In this document: positions 44,001 through 52,457 of the stretch, in pieces | How the letters are laid out: the number at the start of each line of letters is the position of its first letter | Numbering within the stretch: position 1 is the stretch's first letter | From: Niveispirillum sp943370215 | Lineage (GTDB): Bacteria; Pseudomonadota; Alphaproteobacteria; Azospirillales; Azospirillaceae | NCBI GenBank assembly: GCA_943370215.1 | Contig: CALRQC020000009.1 | Coordinates: forward strand, 96,425-160,424 | DNA length: 64,000 nucleotides | Direction of reading: 5' to 3' | The notes under the pieces: generated by a model | The model's input: only the letters and a program-made list of their open reading frames with translations | The model's database searches: none | Told to the model about the DNA's origin: nothing | Position numbers and translations under genes: made by a program

Positions 44001-47000
44001 TGGCCGCCGCCCTGGTGCTGGCCCCCGATGCACCCGCCGATATTCTGGCGGATATCCGCGCTGAACTGGCCCAACGCCTGCCGGATTACATGGTGCCGGG
44101 CCTGCTGTTGCCATTGAGTGAATTGCCGCTTTCCGCCAATGGCAAGGTTGACCGCAAGGCGGTGGCCGCCCTGCTGGCCGCCAGCACCGGCGGCACCCCC
44201 GTTCAGGGGGCGGCACCCGCCGGCCCGGTGGAACAGGCGGTCGCCGCCATCTGGACGGAAATCCTCAACCGCCCCCATATCGGCCGGCAGGATGATTTCT
44301 TCCTGCTGGGCGGTGACAGTCTGCTGGCCACCCGCGCCGTCGCCCTGTTGCGCCAGCGCGGGTTGGGGGCGGATGAACCGCTGCGCCGGCTGTTCGCCCA
44401 TCCCGTGCTGGCGGATTTCGCCGCCGGACTGACAAGGCGTACCGATGCGCCCGTGGCCCGCATCACGCCCGACCTTGCCAACCGGCATGAACCCTTCCCG
44501 CTGACGGAGGTGCAGCAGGCCTATCGCATGGGGCAGGTGTCCGGCTTGCCGCTGGGCTGCGCCACCTCCTATGTGCTGGAACTGGATGGGCAGGATGTCG
44601 ATCTGCCCCGGCTGGAGACCGCCTTCAACCTGTTGATCCAGCGGCATGAAATGCTGCGCGCCTGCCTGGATGAACAGGGGCAGCAACGCATCCTGCCCGA
44701 TGTGCCGCCCTTGCGCATCGCTGTCAGCGATATCGGCCCGGTCGATGCAGATAGTGCCCATGCCGCCCTGAAAAACGGGTGGCAGACGTACCAGCAGGAC
44801 CGCACGCAATGGCCGCTTTTCACGCTACAGGCGGTGCGCTATGGCGGCGGGCGCTGTCGGCTGGGTCTGTTGATTGATTATCTGCTGCTGGATGGTTTCA
44901 GCGTCAAGCTGCTGCTGGCCGAGTTGGTGGCGGCCTTCCGTGACCCGGCCCGCCTGCCGCCCCCGCCGGCCCTATCCTTCCGCGATTATGTCCAGCAGGT
45001 GCGTCCCGATCCCGCCACCCTGGCACGGGATGAGGCCTATTGGCGGGGCCGGCTGGACAACCTGCCACCAGCCCCTGCCCTGCCGCTGGCCGCTGATCCG
45101 GCCAGCATCAACCCCGTCCGCTTCACCCGCCGGGCGCTGCGGCTGGGGCGTGCGCCCTGGGCGGCCCTGCGGGAAAAGGCGCGGGTGGCGGGGGTGACAC
45201 CGTCCGTGCTGCTGCTGGCCGCCTATGGCGACATCCTGTCCCGCTGGTGCGGCGGGGCGGCGATGACCCTGAACCTGACCCTGTTCGACCGGCAGCCGGT
45301 TCATGGCGATATCAACCGGGTGCTGGGCGATTTCACCAGCCTGGCCCCGGTGGCGCTGCATCCGGGCGAGGGTGGGCTGCTGTCCCTGGCCCGGCAGGCA
45401 CAGGATCAGGTGGCCGCCATCCTGGAACATCGCAGCGTTTCCTCCATCTGGGTGCAGCGGGAACGGGCGCGGCGTGTGGGTCTGACCGCCGCCGCGCTGC
45501 CGGTGGTGTTCACCAGCACGCTGGGGCTGGCCGATAACCTGTTCGACGATCTGCCGGCGGGCTTCCCCGGTGCGCTGGGGGATGGTTTCTCTGAAACGCC
45601 GCAGGTCTGGCTGGATCATCAGGTTTATGAACTGGCCGGTGAATTGCTGCTGACCTGGGACAGTGTGGATACGCTGTTCCCGCCCGGCCTGACAGACGCC
45701 ATGTTCACCGCCTATGGCAACCTTCTGACCTGGCTGGCCGGGCCGGCGGGCGGGTTGGAAAGCCCACTGCCCGATCTGTTGCCACCCGCCCAACGCGCCG
45801 ACCGCAACAGCGCCAATGCCACCGCCCGGCCCCAGCCGGAACGGCTGCTGCATCAGGGCTTCTTTGATCAGGCGCTGGCGGAACCCAGCCGCCCCGCCCT
45901 GTACGAGGGTGACCGGGTGGTGGATTACGCCACGCTGCGCGACCGGTCGCTGCGTCTGGCCGCCCTGTTGCAGCAACAAGGGGTGGCGGTGGGGGAACCC
46001 GTCGCCGTCAGCCTGCCGCGCGGGGTGGCACAGGTGGTGGGCGTGCTGGGGGTGCTGGCCGCCGGGGGCTGTTACGTGCCGATCAGCCCGGAACAGCCCG
46101 CCGAACGCAGCACCCGCATCCATGCCACCGCCGGCATCCGCCATACGGTGACATTGGAAACATTGGCCGCCAGCGCCAGCCTGCCGCCGCTGGCCGCACC
46201 GCTGGCCGTTTCCCCCCATGGACCGGCCTATATCATCTTCACCTCTGGCTCCACCGGGGAGCCGAAGGGGGTGGAAATCACCCATCACAGCGCCTGCAAC
46301 ACCATCGACGATATCAACCGCCGCCATGGCGTGACAGGAGATGACCGGGTGCTGGCCCTGTCGGCGCTGGATTTCGACCTGTCGGTCTATGACCTGTTCG
46401 GCCTGTTGCAGGTGGGTGGCGGTATCGTGCTGGTGGACCAGGATCAGCGGCGGGAACCCGCCCATTGGCTGGGCCTGATCCGCCGCCATGGCGTGACCCT
46501 GTGGAACAGCGTGCCGGTGCTGCTGGATATGCTGCTGACAGCGGCAGAGGGACAAAGGGAAACCACCCTGCCGCTGCGGGTGGCCCTGCTGTCGGGCGAT
46601 TGGATTGGCACCGGCCTGCCGGCCCGGCTGGCCGCCGTCACCGGCAATACTTGCGCCTTTTCCGCCATGGGTGGGGCCACGGAAGGGGCCATCTGGTCCA
46701 ACCTCTACCCGGTCACAGGACCGCTGCCGGCGGGCTGGACCAGCATTCCATATGGCTGGCCGCTGGCCAACCAGCAATATCGGGTGGTCGATGCCCTGGG
46801 CCGCGACTGCCCGGACTGGGTGGAAGGCGAATTATGGATTGGCGGGGCTGGTGTCGCCACCGGCTATCGCGGTGCCACCGACCTGACACGGGATCGTTTC
46901 GTCCAGGCCGACGGCAGGCGCTGGTATCGCACCGGCGACAGGGGCCGCTACCGCCCCAGCGGGCTGCTGGAATTTCTGGGTCGCCGCGACCAGCAGGTGA

Positions 47001-47587
47001 AGCTGCGCGGCCACCGGATTGAGTTGGGGGAGGTGGAAGCCGCCCTGGCCCGCCAGCCCGGCGTGAAACAGGCCGTCGCCCTGCTGGCCGGCAGCCCGCC
47101 GGGACTGGCTGCCTTTATCGTAAGCGCGGAGGGCATCCCCCCGCCGGATGAGGCCACCTTGCGCGCCGGGCTGGCCGGGCTGCTGCCGGATTACATGATC
47201 CCCAGCCGTTACCTGCCCCTTGCCGCCCTGCCCTTGTCCGCCAACGGCAAGCTGGACCGCAACGCCCTGAAACGGCTGGCCGAACAGGCGGCGAACGCGG
47301 ATGCGGGCGGCGACGACACCCCCCTGCCAGGGCTGGAACAGGCCATCGCCGGCATCTGGCAGGCGGTGCTGGGCTGTGCGCGGGTCGGCCGGCAGGATGA
47401 TTTCTTCCAACTGGGCGGCGACAGCCTGCGCGCCACGCAGATCATGGAACAGCTCGCCCGTCAGCACATCACCCGCCAGGCCCCGCCGCTGCGGCTGTTA
47501 TTCACCACGCCCCAGCTTGCCGCCTTCGCCGCCGCCCTCCAGGCCCATGACGGGCCGGAGGCGGATTTTGAAACCGGGGAATTATGA
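41069..47587 (+). CDS. Salicylate-primed NRPS, ArCP-Cy-A-PCP-Cy-A-PCP
   Basis: Peptide synthetase of 2172 residues. An aryl carrier domain carries its pantetheine on Ser45 (LGLDSLHIM). Cyclisation domain 1 starts near 105 with the motif DLLVADVQS in place of the condensation HHxxxDG. Adenylation domain 1 follows (FTSGSTGEPKG near 690), then carrier 1 (Ser1084, LGGDSLLATR). Cyclisation domain 2 (DYLLLDGFS, near 1270), adenylation domain 2 (FTSGSTGEPKG near 1724) and carrier 2 (Ser2119) complete it. Specificity residues read D-L-Y-N-L-S-L-I-W for A1, identical to the cysteine code of PchE/PchF, and D-L-Y-N-L-S-M-I-W for A2. The product should be hydroxyphenyl-thiazolinyl-thiazoline carboxylate. 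There is no methyltransferase, reductase or terminal thioesterase domain; a separate thioesterase is encoded downstream. Confidence 0.95.
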   Translation: MPDNTKIGTDILSAAAMRASVQALLLDPQHIPADQADLIELGLDSLHIMRLMAQWRQAGADVTFAQLIENPTLAAWQELVAGCRLSTKQEPTPAPPAAAPDAPFDLTDMQHAYWIGRRDDQPLGGVGCHAYLELDRHGVDPTRLGRAWDRLLASHGMLRARFDAEGHQRVEDAPCPACRLITHDWRGLDAAAVDIALADIRARLSHRRLDVAAGHVAGLELCRLPGGATRLCLDIDLLVADVQSLRIILRDLAMAYRADADPPAQAGWHFGTYLANDAIRRADALEAGRLYWAERLADLPRGPALPLATSPASIGKPHFTRRTHLLSPAAWQGLKRLAGQHRLTPAMVLATAYAETLARWSATSQFLLNLPLFDRDLTDPACAEVVADFTSLLPLLVDCGQPLGFATRAQTIQAQLRRDLEHAAYPGVRVLRDLARQRPGERDFAPVVFACNLGQPLLTPACQESLGRLGWMISQTPQVWLDHQVYEQDDGLLLAWDSVDALFPPGLIAAMFGAYTALIDLLAADPGAWERPVPDLLPAPQAQIRAGVNATQVPFRPRPLHGDFFHNALVAPDRPALLNGPESLTYAALAGRALRVAGWLQAQGLVAGEAVAVTLPRGADQIAAVLGVLAAGGCYVPVGINQPAARQARIHATAGIRLVLRAGEMADALAHAPLSAPMPVAPDAAAYVIFTSGSTGEPKGVEITHRAALNTIDDINRRGGVGPGDRMLAVSALDFDLSVYDIFGLLGAGGALVLLAEAERRDAARWLRLMRDHGVTLWNSVPILLDMALVAAAAEGEGLGLRLALVSGDWVGLDLPDRLAAATGDGCRLLALGGATEAAIWSNLWEVKRPLPAHWTSIPYGVPLANQCYRVADALGRDCPDWVPGELWIGGDGLASFYRGDPALTAARFVNHRGRSWYRTGDMGRYWPDGTLEFLGRIDHQVKVRGHRIELGEVEAALQAHPLVRHAVAAAIGKPPALAAALVLAPDAPADILADIRAELAQRLPDYMVPGLLLPLSELPLSANGKVDRKAVAALLAASTGGTPVQGAAPAGPVEQAVAAIWTEILNRPHIGRQDDFFLLGGDSLLATRAVALLRQRGLGADEPLRRLFAHPVLADFAAGLTRRTDAPVARITPDLANRHEPFPLTEVQQAYRMGQVSGLPLGCATSYVLELDGQDVDLPRLETAFNLLIQRHEMLRACLDEQGQQRILPDVPPLRIAVSDIGPVDADSAHAALKNGWQTYQQDRTQWPLFTLQAVRYGGGRCRLGLLIDYLLLDGFSVKLLLAELVAAFRDPARLPPPPALSFRDYVQQVRPDPATLARDEAYWRGRLDNLPPAPALPLAADPASINPVRFTRRALRLGRAPWAALREKARVAGVTPSVLLLAAYGDILSRWCGGAAMTLNLTLFDRQPVHGDINRVLGDFTSLAPVALHPGEGGLLSLARQAQDQVAAILEHRSVSSIWVQRERARRVGLTAAALPVVFTSTLGLADNLFDDLPAGFPGALGDGFSETPQVWLDHQVYELAGELLLTWDSVDTLFPPGLTDAMFTAYGNLLTWLAGPAGGLESPLPDLLPPAQRADRNSANATARPQPERLLHQGFFDQALAEPSRPALYEGDRVVDYATLRDRSLRLAALLQQQGVAVGEPVAVSLPRGVAQVVGVLGVLAAGGCYVPISPEQPAERSTRIHATAGIRHTVTLETLAASASLPPLAAPLAVSPHGPAYIIFTSGSTGEPKGVEITHHSACNTIDDINRRHGVTGDDRVLALSALDFDLSVYDLFGLLQVGGGIVLVDQDQRREPAHWLGLIRRHGVTLWNSVPVLLDMLLTAAEGQRETTLPLRVALLSGDWIGTGLPARLAAVTGNTCAFSAMGGATEGAIWSNLYPVTGPLPAGWTSIPYGWPLANQQYRVVDALGRDCPDWVEGELWIGGAGVATGYRGATDLTRDRFVQADGRRWYRTGDRGRYRPSGLLEFLGRRDQQVKLRGHRIELGEVEAALARQPGVKQAVALLAGSPPGLAAFIVSAEGIPPPDEATLRAGLAGLLPDYMIPSRYLPLAALPLSANGKLDRNALKRLAEQAANADAGGDDTPLPGLEQAIAGIWQAVLGCARVGRQDDFFQLGGDSLRATQIMEQLARQHITRQAPPLRLLFTTPQLAAFAAALQAHDGPEADFETGEL

Positions 47588-49782
47588 GCCTGCTCCCCGC
47601 CTCGCAACCGTCTCATCCATCAGAAAGCATCCTTCCCATGTCCACGCGCCTGTTCAGCCCACGCTGCCTGACCGCCATGTCCCTTGTTCTGGCCCTGACC
47701 GGCACTGCCGGCGCGCAGCAGGCCACCAGCACCGCCACCCAGGTGGCGGACATGGCCAGCGTGGGGGAGGAGATTGTCGTCACCGCCCGCCGCAGCGCTG
47801 AAAAAGCCGTGGAAGTGCCCTTCGCCGTCAGTGTGATCAGCGGGCAGGACATCACCGAGGCACGGCTGCATAACCTGTCGGAAACCCTGCTGTCGGTGCC
47901 AGGGGTGGATATCAACGCCTCTGGCGGGCCGATCGATTATAATGTCCGTATCCGGGGTGTCGGCTCGCTCTACAAGGTCAGCGCCGATGACAATTCGGTG
48001 GTGCTGAATATTGACGGGGTGGCCCTGTCCACCGCCTTCCTGTCCCTGGGCACGCTGGATATTGAGCGGGTGGAGGTGCTGAAAGGCCCGCAAGGCACCC
48101 TGTTTGGCCGCAACAGCGAAGCCGGCGCCATCAACGTCATCACAGCCAAACCAACGCAAACGACCGAAGGTTATGTGCGCGGGGAGATCGGGCAGGAAGG
48201 GCACCGGCTGGGTGAGGCCGCCGTGGGCGGCGCCATCAGCGACCAACTGAGCGCCCGCATCGCCGTCCGCTATAACGAGGCTGACAATTGGGTGGATAAT
48301 GCCCGCGATGGCAAACCGCTGACCAGCATTTCCGATCTGGCCGGGCGCTTCAGTCTGGCCTGGGACAATGGCAATGGCACCGACGCCCTGCTGACGGTGG
48401 AGGGGCAGCGGGCCAAGGGCTATCTGAACATGATCCTGCTGCGCCCCTATGGCGATCATCCGGCGCTGGACCTGAAGCCCGGCGCCTTTGATGAGAACAA
48501 GCGCACCGCCGGGCGTTATTCGGCTGAAATCAATCATGATTTCAGCTTTGCCCGCCTCACCTCCGTCACGGCGGCCACCACATCGGATTATGTGGGCTGG
48601 AAGGCTTACGACACGGTCACCTACCAGACCATGTATGGGATGCCGATGGAATATCTGGTGCGCGACAGTTCCAAGGAAACCGGCCTCAGCCAGGAATTGC
48701 GGCTGGCCTCCCTGCCGGACTCACGCCTGTTCTGGGTGGCCGGCCTGCTGGGCACCCATGGCGATCTGTCCTTTGACACACTCAGCCCGCTGATGGGCCA
48801 GCAATATTTCCGCGATTTCACCTCCAAGAGCATCGGCGTCTTTGCCGAAGCAACCTATCCGCTGACCGATGCGCTGAAGCTGACCGGCGGCATCCGCCAG
48901 TCGCATGAAAGCAAGGATTACAAGGCGCGTTACATCAATAGCTTCACCGGGGCCACCACGCCCGACAAGCGTGACCTGTCCGACAATTATACCACCGGGC
49001 GGCTGGCTTTGTCCTATGAGCTGGCCAAGGATACCAACCTTTATACCACGCTGGCGCGCGGCTATAAGTCGGGCGGGATTTCCTATATGGCGACCAGCAT
49101 CTCAGACAGTGAACCTTACAAGGCCGCGTCTGTGAACAGCCTGGAAATCGGCTTCAAAACCGCCCCTGTCGGGGGAAATTTCAGCCTGAATGGCGCCTTT
49201 TTCCTGAACAGGATCAAGGATGATCATATCCTGAAGTATGACAGCGCCACTTTTGCCATGTCGGTGGTGAATGCCGATGTGCGCAGCATCGGGGCGGAGC
49301 TGGAGGGAAGCTGGCGCATCACCAAGGGGTTGGTGCTGAATGCCGGGCTGTCGCGGGTGAACTCGGAGATCCGCGACAATGTACTGGGCCTGACGGCGGG
49401 TGATATCCGCGCCGGCAACAAGGTGCCCGATGTGCCGGGCTGGAGTGCCAATGGCAGCCTTGCCTATGAAGGGCAGATTTTCGCCACGGGGCTGGCCGGC
49501 GAGCCCACGTTGCTGAACGCGCGTATCGGCTATCGCTGGGTGGATAGCCGCCCGGCCGACGCCCAGAATAATTTCAACCTGGAGGCCTATGGGGAGGTGG
49601 ATGCCCGTATCGGCCTGTCCAGCGGCGGCAGCGAATTCTACCTTTGGTCCTCCAACCTGTTCGACAGCAAGCATGATGTCTATGGCTATGGCGAACTGGC
49701 CTTCTCCGATTTCCGCATCCACCAGTTGGGTGCCCCGGCGCGCGGCCGGGTGATCGGCGTTGGCGCATCGCACAGCTTCTAA
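47584..49782 (+). CDS. TonB-dependent receptor of the siderophore operon
   Basis: Outer-membrane receptor of up to 732 residues. The signal peptide lies around residues 19-45 (LTAMSLVLALTGTAGAQQ), the TonB box region is EEIVVTARRSAEKAVEVPFA, and the plug is complete: LSETLLSVPGVDINASGG, IRGVGSLYK, ERVEVLKGPQGTLFGRNSEA and GAINVITAKPTQT. The barrel ends GVGASHSF. The ATG at 47584 overlaps the NRPS stop by 4 nt (ATGA); an internal ATG at 47638 would give a tidier signal peptide and may be the real start. Position in the operon makes it the likely receptor for the ferric form of the encoded siderophore. It is not closely like FptA by eye, belonging to the plain plug type. Confidence 0.92.
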   Translation: MSLLPASQPSHPSESILPMSTRLFSPRCLTAMSLVLALTGTAGAQQATSTATQVADMASVGEEIVVTARRSAEKAVEVPFAVSVISGQDITEARLHNLSETLLSVPGVDINASGGPIDYNVRIRGVGSLYKVSADDNSVVLNIDGVALSTAFLSLGTLDIERVEVLKGPQGTLFGRNSEAGAINVITAKPTQTTEGYVRGEIGQEGHRLGEAAVGGAISDQLSARIAVRYNEADNWVDNARDGKPLTSISDLAGRFSLAWDNGNGTDALLTVEGQRAKGYLNMILLRPYGDHPALDLKPGAFDENKRTAGRYSAEINHDFSFARLTSVTAATTSDYVGWKAYDTVTYQTMYGMPMEYLVRDSSKETGLSQELRLASLPDSRLFWVAGLLGTHGDLSFDTLSPLMGQQYFRDFTSKSIGVFAEATYPLTDALKLTGGIRQSHESKDYKARYINSFTGATTPDKRDLSDNYTTGRLALSYELAKDTNLYTTLARGYKSGGISYMATSISDSEPYKAASVNSLEIGFKTAPVGGNFSLNGAFFLNRIKDDHILKYDSATFAMSVVNADVRSIGAELEGSWRITKGLVLNAGLSRVNSEIRDNVLGLTAGDIRAGNKVPDVPGWSANGSLAYEGQIFATGLAGEPTLLNARIGYRWVDSRPADAQNNFNLEAYGEVDARIGLSSGGSEFYLWSSNLFDSKHDVYGYGELAFSDFRIHQLGAPARGRVIGVGASHSF

Positions 49783-49792
49783 GGGCCGCGAT

Positions 49793-50998
49793 ATGATAAC
49801 GAAAACCACGCCGTCGGCCTGGGCGCTGCTGGCCAGCCTCTACACCACGCAATATCTGGGTCTGGGCTTCCTGGTGGTGGCGCTGGTCGCCATCATGATG
49901 GAACAGGGGGCCAGCCTGGAACAGGTCGGCATGGTCTATATGCTGGGCATGGTCTGGCCCTTCAAATTCATCTGGGCCCCGCTGGTGGACAAGATCAGCT
50001 TTGGCCGGCACGGCCATTACCGGGTCTGGCTGATTGTGACCCAGACAGCGTTGGCCCTGGTGCTGGCCCTGATGGGACAGGTGGATCTGAAGACGGATTT
50101 CACCACCGTCTATCTGCTGGGCTTGGGGGTGGCGGTGATTTCCGCAACCCAGGATATTGCGGTGGATGGGCTGGCCTTCCGGCTGCTGGCCCCGTCCGAC
50201 CGGGGCCTGGGCAATGGCATCCAGATTTCCGGCAACCTGCTGGGCAATATGCTGGGCGGCGGGCTGGTGCTGCTGGCCTATCCGTGGCTGGGCTGGCAGG
50301 GGGCGATGCTGCTGCTGGCCGGCGGTACGCTGATCTCCCTGGTGCAGCTTGTTTTCTTCAAGGAGCCCCTGCAGGCGTTGGCGGGGGTGGTGCACGCCAA
50401 CCCGTTCCGCTGTCTGGCTGCCTTCTGGCGGCGGCCGGGGGGAAAGCGCTGGCTGCTGCTGCTGTTGATCTATCCGATCGGCAGCAGCCTGGGCTATGCG
50501 CTGATCACACCCATCCTGGTGGAAGCTGGCTGGGGCATGGATCGGATCGGCTTTTTCGTCAATGTCATCGGCTCGGCCCTGGGCATTGCGGCGGCCATGG
50601 CCACCGGCTGGCTGTTGCAGAAATGGCCGCGCCGGCGGGTGATGCTGGGGGCGGCCCTGGTGCAGATACCGGGCGTGGCCGTCATCGCCGCCCCGGTGCT
50701 GGGCTGGAATGGCGATCTGGCCGTCAGTCTGGCCACCGGCCTGTTCTTCCTGCTGTACAATCCGGCCGCCACCGTGCTGGCAACGTTGATGATGGATCAC
50801 GTCTCCCCGGAAACGCCAGCGACGGACTACACCATGCAATATAGCGTGAACATGCTGTTCGCCATGGCGGCCATGTCGGCATCTGCCTGGCTGGCGGCGT
50901 CAATCGGCTATCTGGGCTTGCTGGGCATTGCCGTGCTGGCCGCGGTGGCGGCGGCCCTGCTTTCCCGGCACTACCGGGATGTGGCGGTGGTGGCATGA
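49793..50998 (+). CDS. Inner-membrane siderophore importer of the RhtX/FptX (AmpG-like MFS) family
   Basis: Integral membrane protein of about 401 residues with some 12 hydrophobic segments. The pattern SLYTTQYLGLGFLVVALVAI at the N-terminus, WPFKFIWAPLVDKI after segment 2, and SATQDIAVDGLAFRLL in segment 4-5 are characteristic of AmpG-like major facilitator proteins. This group includes RhtX and FptX, which carry rhizobactin and pyochelin across the inner membrane without an ABC transporter. Start ATG 49793 follows AAGGG by 8 nt, 10 nt after the receptor stop. It completes the uptake path (outer receptor, then inner permease) for the salicylate-thiazoline siderophore. The stop overlaps the thioesterase start. 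Confidence 0.9.
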   Translation: MITKTTPSAWALLASLYTTQYLGLGFLVVALVAIMMEQGASLEQVGMVYMLGMVWPFKFIWAPLVDKISFGRHGHYRVWLIVTQTALALVLALMGQVDLKTDFTTVYLLGLGVAVISATQDIAVDGLAFRLLAPSDRGLGNGIQISGNLLGNMLGGGLVLLAYPWLGWQGAMLLLAGGTLISLVQLVFFKEPLQALAGVVHANPFRCLAAFWRRPGGKRWLLLLLIYPIGSSLGYALITPILVEAGWGMDRIGFFVNVIGSALGIAAAMATGWLLQKWPRRRVMLGAALVQIPGVAVIAAPVLGWNGDLAVSLATGLFFLLYNPAATVLATLMMDHVSPETPATDYTMQYSVNMLFAMAAMSASAWLAASIGYLGLLGIAVLAAVAAALLSRHYRDVAVVA

Positions 50999-51741
50999 AG
51001 GCGGAAAAGCCCTTCCGGGGCTGGCTGCGCCGGCCCCGGCCTGCCAACCCGGTGCAGCGCCTGCGCCTGTTCTGCCTGCCCCATGCTGGCGGCACGCCGG
51101 GCCTGTTCCGCCGCCTGCTGCCCTTGCTGCCGGACTGGATTGAACCGGTGCTGGTCTGCCCGCCCGGGCGGGAGGATCGGTTGAACGATCCGTTCCATGC
51201 CGATCTGGCCAGCATGGCCAACGATCTGGCCGATGCCGCCGCCCCGCTGCTGGCCCAGCCCTGGGCCTTGTTCGGCCATTCCATGGGGGCGGCGCTGGGT
51301 TTTGAGCTGGCGTTGCGCAGCCCCCGCCCGCCGCAGCACCTGTTCCTGTCCGCGCGGGAAGCACCGCAGCATCATCGCGGCGGTGGGGTTCACCGGCTGG
51401 ATGATGCTGCCCTGGGGCGGGAATTGCTGCGCCTGGGCGGCACGGCGCCGGAAATCCTGGCCATGCCGGAATTGCTGGCCCTGGTGCTGCCGGCGGTGCG
51501 GGCGGATTACCGGTTGATTGAAACCTGGGATGCCCGCCCCGCCGGTCGGGTCGCCTGCCCGGTCAGCATCTTCCGGGGGCTGGACGACCCTGATCTGACA
51601 GAGGTGGAGGCATTGGGCTGGCGGGAATGGACCAGCGGTCCGTTCCACATCCAGCCCTTTGCCGGCGGCCATTTCTATCTGCTGGATGATCCGGCCCCGG
51701 TGGCGGCGGCGCTGATCGCATCCTTAACCCACCTGTCATGA
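50995..51741 (+). CDS. Stand-alone type II thioesterase (PchC/YbtT-like)
   Basis: Alpha/beta hydrolase of 248 residues with the type II thioesterase opening RLFCLPHAGGTPGLFRRLLP, the nucleophile Ser96 in FGHSMGAA, Asp in FRGLDDPDL and His in FAGGHFYLLDD, so the catalytic triad is complete. Proteins of this group remove wrong acyl groups from carrier domains. Because the NRPS has no thioesterase domain of its own, this one may also release the final product; that is an inference. ATG 50995 overlaps the permease stop by 4 nt (ATGA). It is the last gene of the five-gene operon. Confidence 0.92.
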   Translation: MKAEKPFRGWLRRPRPANPVQRLRLFCLPHAGGTPGLFRRLLPLLPDWIEPVLVCPPGREDRLNDPFHADLASMANDLADAAAPLLAQPWALFGHSMGAALGFELALRSPRPPQHLFLSAREAPQHHRGGGVHRLDDAALGRELLRLGGTAPEILAMPELLALVLPAVRADYRLIETWDARPAGRVACPVSIFRGLDDPDLTEVEALGWREWTSGPFHIQPFAGGHFYLLDDPAPVAAALIASLTHLS

Positions 51742-51804
51742 TGAATGGATTTGGCAACAAATGTTTCCTTGGCAACCTTTTCACGCACCAAGTAAAACTT
51801 ATAT

Positions 51805-51826
51805 GAGAATAATAATACTATTATTA
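51805..51826. promoter_or_regulatory. Perfect AT palindrome, Fur-box-like, between convergent genes
   Basis: TAATAATA at 51810-51817 and TATTATTA at 51819-51826 form a perfect inverted repeat around one C. The segment 51805-51823 also matches the Fur consensus at 12 of 19 positions. It sits in the 104-nt gap between the thioesterase end and the regulator end, where no promoter for an annotated gene is needed. It may act as a bidirectional terminator or control an unannotated transcript. Confidence 0.4.
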
Positions 51827-51845
51827 ATAGATTTCATGATACAGA

Positions 51846-52457
51846 TCAGTCGCCTGAAACACCATCCATGGTTATAATCTTCTCTTTCTGATGAAAAAGT
51901 TCAAAATTGGTACCCGCAGGCATGATGATATTCTCAAAGGACAGCAGGCGCCCCTCCCCCATTTCCACAATTGACGCCGAAGCCCATACAAGTTTTCCGG
52001 GAAATAAAAACGATTCATCAAAATAGGAAATGGAGGCGATATCGCTTTTCCCAAGCAACATGGCATTAAAGTATCGATCATAAAATGGCGCCAATTTCAT
52101 GCTCTGGCGGAGCATGGGCAGTACATACTGACCAACCATTTCGCTGTTTTTCGTCTGCGCCCATGAATGTCTGGCAAAAGACGATGCACCCTGAACGACT
52201 AACCCATGTTGATATAATGTCAAGAAAGAGCCAAAATTATCGGCGCTGGAGATTATATTACCGAATTCAATGCGCTTCTTATAATATCCACCCATGTAAT
52301 CTAAAATATATCTTTTGACACGAGGGGGGATGGGCCGCCGGTTATTTTCCCAATGCGCCAGGGTTGCGCGGCTAACCCCGATGTCGCAGGCAAAATCCTC
52401 TTGCGTCAGGTTTGCCATACGGCGGGTACGGTTCAGCAGTAATGACCAATCGTCCAT
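51846..52457 (-). CDS. XRE-family helix-turn-helix regulator with uncharacterised C-terminal domain
   Basis: Predicted DNA-binding protein of 203 residues. The N-terminal 60 residues are a lambda-repressor-type helix-turn-helix (RTRRMANLTQEDFACDIGVS, then RATLAHWENNRRPIPPRVKR). The remaining 140 residues show no known fold to me; they are mixed alpha/beta with many aromatics (APFYDRYFNAMLLGKSDIAS, FLFPGKLVWASASIVEMGEG) and could be a ligand-sensing domain. ATG 52457 has a GGGAGG site about 9 nt upstream; the frame extends to 52526 without support. It is convergent with the siderophore operon and could regulate it, in place of the AraC-type PchR/YbtA regulators usual for such loci, none of which is in the window. 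It might instead control the giant protein gene to its right. Confidence 0.8.
   Translation of the reverse strand: MDDWSLLLNRTRRMANLTQEDFACDIGVSRATLAHWENNRRPIPPRVKRYILDYMGGYYKKRIEFGNIISSADNFGSFLTLYQHGLVVQGASSFARHSWAQTKNSEMVGQYVLPMLRQSMKLAPFYDRYFNAMLLGKSDIASISYFDESFLFPGKLVWASASIVEMGEGRLLSFENIIMPAGTNFELFHQKEKIITMDGVSGD

Noticed and set aside
43091..44809. A 572-codon minus-strand frame
   Set aside because: It is opposite adenylation domain 1, carrier 1 and the start of cyclisation domain 2 of the NRPS; no family motifs of its own.
41069..47587. Idea that the NRPS is truncated because it lacks a thioesterase domain
   Set aside because: The second carrier domain is complete, the stop overlaps the next start in the same way as other genes of the operon, and a separate thioesterase is encoded downstream.
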